Source: Ktedonobacter sp. 13_1_20CM_4_53_11
Lineage (GTDB): Bacteria > Chloroflexota > Ktedonobacteria > Ktedonobacterales > Ktedonobacteraceae
Direction: 5' to 3'
NCBI GenBank assembly: GCA_001919995.1
Contig: MNIY01000191.1
Span: 1-17,293, forward strand
DNA: 17,293 nucleotides
In this document: positions 14,073-17,293 of the stretch, piece by piece
Position numbering within the stretch: position 1 is the stretch's first letter
Layout: every line of letters begins with the position of its first letter
Notes under the pieces: generated by a model
Databases searched by the model: none
What the model saw: only the letters and a program-made list of their open reading frames with translations
Told to the model about the DNA's origin: nothing
Program-made: the position numbers and the translations under genes

Positions 14073-16778
14073 ATGGCTGATGAACAGTATATTTATCTCA
14101 GTCCGGAAGAAGATCTAACCAGTGTACGTGAACGTTTGAAGAAAATTCCCAACAGGCATATCGTGCTTGTAGTTCCACCACAGACACAACTGCGCAGCCA
14201 CGTCAGCTGGCGTTTGTTGCATAGCAGCGCAAAACAACAGGGCAAAGATGTTTCCATCAATAGTCCCGATCGCCAGATCCGTTCGGTAGCCAAAGCTGTG
14301 GGTTTTAGAGTTGTAGATTCGCTGGAGGCTCCAGGTTCGAGCAAGTCGCGTACGGGGAGTGGCCCCGGTCGTCTCGGCATAGGTAGCAAAACATCGTCAC
14401 GTACGCCCTCTTCCAAAGGCAGCCCTCCTCCACAGCGGCCCTCCTCTCCCGTGAAAGGGAATAAAGCCGACCAGGGATCTCCACCCGTGAAGGGCAACGT
14501 CCCCACGCAAGATATGCCCGCGGCCACCGAAAGTACTTTTGAAGAGCCAAAGCCGCCTGTGAAAGCAAAGAGAGCCGGGCAATACTCCTCACCTGTCAGA
14601 GGGAACATGCCATCTCAAGGCGCTCCTATCCCTCCTGTCATGGGAAATATCCCAGCGCAGGGCGAGCAGGATTTGCAGCAGTTTGACAAAGGTACCTGGG
14701 CGCAGCCGGAAGACATCAGAACGGGAGGGGGAACACCACCGTTCTCGTCGTCTTATGATAATGATGACTATAGCCTTGGCCCCTCTACCTCTGTGCACTC
14801 AGTGGGCTCCACAGACGAGGATGAGGAAACTGATCCGTATATTGAAGATTACCGCAAGGCGCAGAGCATTCGCGAGGCGGCGCAGGCAAAAGACACCAAT
14901 GCCGCTATCCCTTCCGCGGGAAATAATGTACCGCCAGCGGGCATGCCAAATATAACTGATCTATCTTCTACTCCCGGCGAAGTAGATGATCCTTTTAGCT
15001 ACCTGGCGGATGAGGTTACGTCACATTTACCGGAGCAGCGCGGCTCCGTATCAATACCCGAGCCGGACGAAGGCGTTCACGATATCTCTGAAGAACCGAC
15101 CGGCCTATTATACCAGCACGACATCGTGGACCTGGGCGACACAGAAGAAGGTTTCAACCAGCAGCCCAGTTCACCGGGGCTCGACTCGGGCGAGGATACT
15201 ACCGGCGAGGAACAGGACATACCGGGACCACCACGCGTGCACGGCGTTCGCCCGCGCACAAATCGTACAGGTGGCATGCAAAAACCGCGGCCGGATAGTG
15301 GCAGTGAAGATGCTATGGCGCCCCCGCCGGTCTATGACCAGAGAACGCGTGTTCCGCGTAAGAGTGGAGAGCTGCCAGTCAAAGGCGATCAGCCAGCCTC
15401 CTATCCAGTAATGGGTAGAGGTAATCGCAATCCCCAGGCCGTACCGCTCCCGCCTGCCCGGCCTGCTCAAGCGAAAGCGACACAGGCAAGGCCTCAGCCC
15501 GGTAGTGGTCCTAACGCCAGGGTGACGCGCCCGGTCGCCGGCCCCAAAACGCAGGCGCCAGCGCCCAGGACAACGCAGCCAAAAAAGAAGAGCGCAAATT
15601 TAGGCCTGGGAGTGGCCGCGCTGGTGAGCGTGCTTGTCATCCTTTTTATCGGCCTGTGGGCTTACCTGGGTCCTTCAGCCGATGTCACCCTTACGCTTCA
15701 GTCGCACAATTATCCATTACCGTTAAAGCTGACTGCCAATGGCGCCAGCCACATAGATTTAACAAACAACACGGTTCCCGCGCAAACACTGACATTTTCC
15801 AGGAGCCTCACCTTGCCTGGACATGCCTCCGGGTCATCGACAGTTGGCACTGTGCAGGCGACCGGCATGGTAACCTTTACCAACAACGGCACAAGTTCGG
15901 TGGTTATTCCCAGCGGAACCCTTGTTTCGACAAAAAGTGGCGTGCAGTTCATAACAGAGGCAGAGGTATTAGTGCCTTCAGGCAGCTCCACTAACGTTGC
16001 GCCTGTGCAAGCAGTAAAAGCTGGCACAACCGGCAATGTCTCCGCAGGCAGCATCACCGCGATTCCCCAGCAGGGCGGCCTGAACATGATTCAACAGGCC
16101 AATCCTCCGAACACCACCGTCAATGTCGCGGTCAATAATACCGATCCCACAACGGGAGGTGGTGCCGGTACTGCTGTCTCGGTAAGCGATAAGGACGTGA
16201 AGGCATTGCAGCAACAGCTTGATATTCAGTTGCAAGCGAAAGTCGATGACTTCATTCACAAGAATGTAGGCCCCAAAGACCAGCCAGGGAAAATTGTGCA
16301 AGTTGAGCCCGCCCCTACCGTTACACCGCCGGTGGGCAGCGTTGTGACAAACGGCAACTTCACGATGACACTTACACGACATATCACCGTACTGGTGGTC
16401 AGGTACTCAACCCTTGAAAGAGCGTCGACGGAGCAAATAAACGCCGCCCTCAATAAGCAGGGTAACGGACTAGCGCTTGTACCGCAGCAGCAGGTACAAA
16501 TAACAAAGATGGCGAATAAATCCCCCAACGATGGAAACTCCGTGGTGCTCAATTACACGGCAGTTGGGCAGGTCGCGCCAAAAATTTCTAATGACGCGGT
16601 ACGTCAGATGGTCAGTGGAAAGTCCACCGTTGATGCCGAGCACGCGTTGAAGGGCACAAGCGGCATACCCTATGTGATCAACGCGCAAGTTACGACCTCT
16701 CCGAGCTGGACCTGGGTGACATTCTACACGCCGCGCATCAACGTACACTACACTGCTGTCCCCGCGCCCCCCAAATAA
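14073..16778 (+). CDS. Large bitopic membrane protein with baseplate-J-like extracellular part
   Basis: A 901-residue protein. Residues 1-83 form a small alpha/beta domain (YIYLSPEEDLTSVRERLKKI, then HIVLVVPPQTQLRS and a helix ending VAKAVGFRVVDS) of the kind found at the start of baseplate-J/gp47-annotated proteins in Chloroflexota and candidate phyla; recalled, not searched. Residues 84-506 are a disordered Pro/Ser/acidic linker with repeated PV(K/R/M)GN-type motifs. A membrane helix lies at about 509-532. Outside, residues 533-901 are Thr/Val/Asn-rich beta domains; the part around 595-665 (ATGMVTFTNNG, VIPSGTLVST, AGTTGNVSAGSITAI) has the baseplate-J-like pattern. The N-terminus should face the cytoplasm, where the FtsA-like partner is encoded 25 bp upstream. 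A surface or envelope assembly is likely; no phage tail genes are near, so a contractile system is unsupported. Confidence 0.8.
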   Translation: MADEQYIYLSPEEDLTSVRERLKKIPNRHIVLVVPPQTQLRSHVSWRLLHSSAKQQGKDVSINSPDRQIRSVAKAVGFRVVDSLEAPGSSKSRTGSGPGRLGIGSKTSSRTPSSKGSPPPQRPSSPVKGNKADQGSPPVKGNVPTQDMPAATESTFEEPKPPVKAKRAGQYSSPVRGNMPSQGAPIPPVMGNIPAQGEQDLQQFDKGTWAQPEDIRTGGGTPPFSSSYDNDDYSLGPSTSVHSVGSTDEDEETDPYIEDYRKAQSIREAAQAKDTNAAIPSAGNNVPPAGMPNITDLSSTPGEVDDPFSYLADEVTSHLPEQRGSVSIPEPDEGVHDISEEPTGLLYQHDIVDLGDTEEGFNQQPSSPGLDSGEDTTGEEQDIPGPPRVHGVRPRTNRTGGMQKPRPDSGSEDAMAPPPVYDQRTRVPRKSGELPVKGDQPASYPVMGRGNRNPQAVPLPPARPAQAKATQARPQPGSGPNARVTRPVAGPKTQAPAPRTTQPKKKSANLGLGVAALVSVLVILFIGLWAYLGPSADVTLTLQSHNYPLPLKLTANGASHIDLTNNTVPAQTLTFSRSLTLPGHASGSSTVGTVQATGMVTFTNNGTSSVVIPSGTLVSTKSGVQFITEAEVLVPSGSSTNVAPVQAVKAGTTGNVSAGSITAIPQQGGLNMIQQANPPNTTVNVAVNNTDPTTGGGAGTAVSVSDKDVKALQQQLDIQLQAKVDDFIHKNVGPKDQPGKIVQVEPAPTVTPPVGSVVTNGNFTMTLTRHITVLVVRYSTLERASTEQINAALNKQGNGLALVPQQQVQITKMANKSPNDGNSVVLNYTAVGQVAPKISNDAVRQMVSGKSTVDAEHALKGTSGIPYVINAQVTTSPSWTWVTFYTPRINVHYTAVPAPPK

Positions 16779-16798
16779 GAAGAAGGGAATATAAGTAC

Positions 16799-16845
16799 AT
16801 AGAAACAAGCAGGTCGTGGTGGTGCCGCGACCTGCTTGTTTCTAT
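16799..16845 (+). terminator. Bidirectional intrinsic-terminator hairpin after the membrane-protein gene
   Basis: Arms 16799-16819 and 16825-16845 pair over 21 bp with one G-U wobble and a 5-base loop. The core GC-rich stem is followed by GTTTCTAT on the plus strand and the mirrored sequence on the minus strand, so it can act in both directions. It begins 21 bases past the stop of the upstream gene. Confidence 0.75.
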
Positions 16846-16981
16846 AGAGCGGAGTTTGGCGAGCGAATCACGACAACAAAAACAGCAGGCTTTGCTCCCG
16901 GCATCTATCGTAGATTTCTCTTACCTGGAAGCCATCGGGCAATGTGATCTGATAGCGCTCATAAGTGAAGGCAAGAGCTGA

Positions 16982-17197
16982 ATGAAGATACTGTTGAAGG
17001 TCAAGGAAATAGGCGAGCAAAAAGGCTTTAACCAGTCTACGTTGTCGCGCAAGGCCGATGTTGACTTCAAAACAGTTCAGAGACTTTTTAGAGACCCGGC
17101 CAGGGATATCTCGGTCAGCACTCTTGCGAAGATAGCGAGAGCGCTCAAAGTGGATGTGAATGATCTGTTAGAGGTCATTCCTGAGGAAGATGATTAA
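16982..17197 (+). CDS. Small XRE (Cro/cI-type) helix-turn-helix regulator
   Basis: A 71-residue protein that is almost entirely one five-helix XRE domain: KVKEIGEQKGFNQSTLSRKA (helices 1-2), recognition segment DVDFKTVQRLFRDP, then STLAKIARALKVDVNDLLEV, and an acidic tail EEDD. Start ATG 16982 follows GAAGGCAAGAG at a good distance. It lies after a strong terminator, so it is its own unit. Family members are DNA-binding repressors or activators; this minimal form, without any sensor domain, is common in phage, plasmid and stress regulators. A strong promoter with an 8-bp palindrome lies 40 bases past its stop and is a natural candidate target, but the target gene is beyond the window. Confidence 0.85.
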   Translation: MKILLKVKEIGEQKGFNQSTLSRKADVDFKTVQRLFRDPARDISVSTLAKIARALKVDVNDLLEVIPEEDD

Positions 17198-17233
17198 GAT
17201 GATCGGGAGGTGGCTTTGATGTTGTGTAAAGTA

Positions 17234-17284
17234 TTGACGGATAACATGTCCCATGTTATAGTATGGCACGTACCAAATAGGTAC
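17234..17284 (+). promoter_or_regulatory. Strong promoter with palindromic operator at right edge
   Basis: -35 TTGACG (17234-17239), exact 17-bp spacer, -10 TATAGT (17257-17262). A perfect 8-bp inverted repeat ATAACATG-N3-CATGTTAT (17241-17259) fills the spacer and -10. A second inverted repeat GTACC-N5-GGTAC (17270-17284) lies at the predicted start site. It would drive a gene outside the window. Confidence 0.65.
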
Positions 17285-17293
17285 TAAACAAGC

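Noticed and set aside
15860..16070. Evidence for a contractile injection system or phage tail
   Set aside because: Only a baseplate-J-like pattern on a membrane-anchored protein is present; no sheath, tube or spike genes are in the window.
16866..16981. Possible coding remnant before the XRE gene on either strand
   Set aside because: Both strands are open over about 40 codons with protein-like composition, but no start, ribosome site or recognised family supports a gene; the minus frame also runs antisense through the XRE gene.

Overview
The window reads as chromosomal DNA of a Chloroflexota bacterium, most likely a Ktedonobacteria-type soil organism. This rests on overall protein style and gene content: an RsmD with an APPQ motif, an FtsA-like protein beside a large bitopic protein with a baseplate-J-like part, and long Pro/Ser/Gly linkers. 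It is an inference, not a database result. No rRNA or tRNA gene was seen.

Left block, minus strand: a partial GT-C (PMT/ArnT-like) glycosyltransferase running off the left edge (1-1502), a divergent FtsH-type membrane AAA protease (1598-3538) and a single-pass membrane protein (3584-4306). A 24-bp perfect hairpin separates the protease from the glycosyltransferase. A divergent intergenic region with a consensus -10 then starts a plus-strand run: a low-complexity acidic protein (4639-5946) overlapping rsmD (5927-6571), then an HTH protein (7016 or 7025-7510).

Middle block (about 6568-9039): two inverted, homologous copies of a small IS200/IS605-like element with no tnpA or tnpB. Copy A (about 6568-7017) is decayed and sits exactly between the rsmD stop and the HTH gene start. 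Copy B (about 8509-9039) carries an intact ribbon-helix-helix (RHH) gene, a palindromic operator under two overlapping divergent promoters, and a structured right end resembling TnpB omega-RNA. The two copies share a conserved sequence with a fully covarying 7-bp stem, so the right end is probably a functional structured RNA. Between the copies lie the HTH gene and a HAD phosphatase gene; both have an element left end at their 5' side.

Right block: a minus-strand stand-alone PnkP-type polynucleotide kinase domain, then plus-strand alaS (complete, editing site intact), an FtsA/PilM-like actin-fold ATPase and a 901-residue bitopic membrane protein, 25 bp apart and probably one operon, closed by a 21-bp bidirectional terminator hairpin. 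A small XRE regulator and, at the right edge, a strong promoter with a perfect 8-bp palindrome follow.

Best candidates for something undescribed: (1) the nuclease-less RHH/omega-RNA-like element with a shared operator, and (2) the FtsA-like ATPase paired with the bitopic baseplate-J-like protein.
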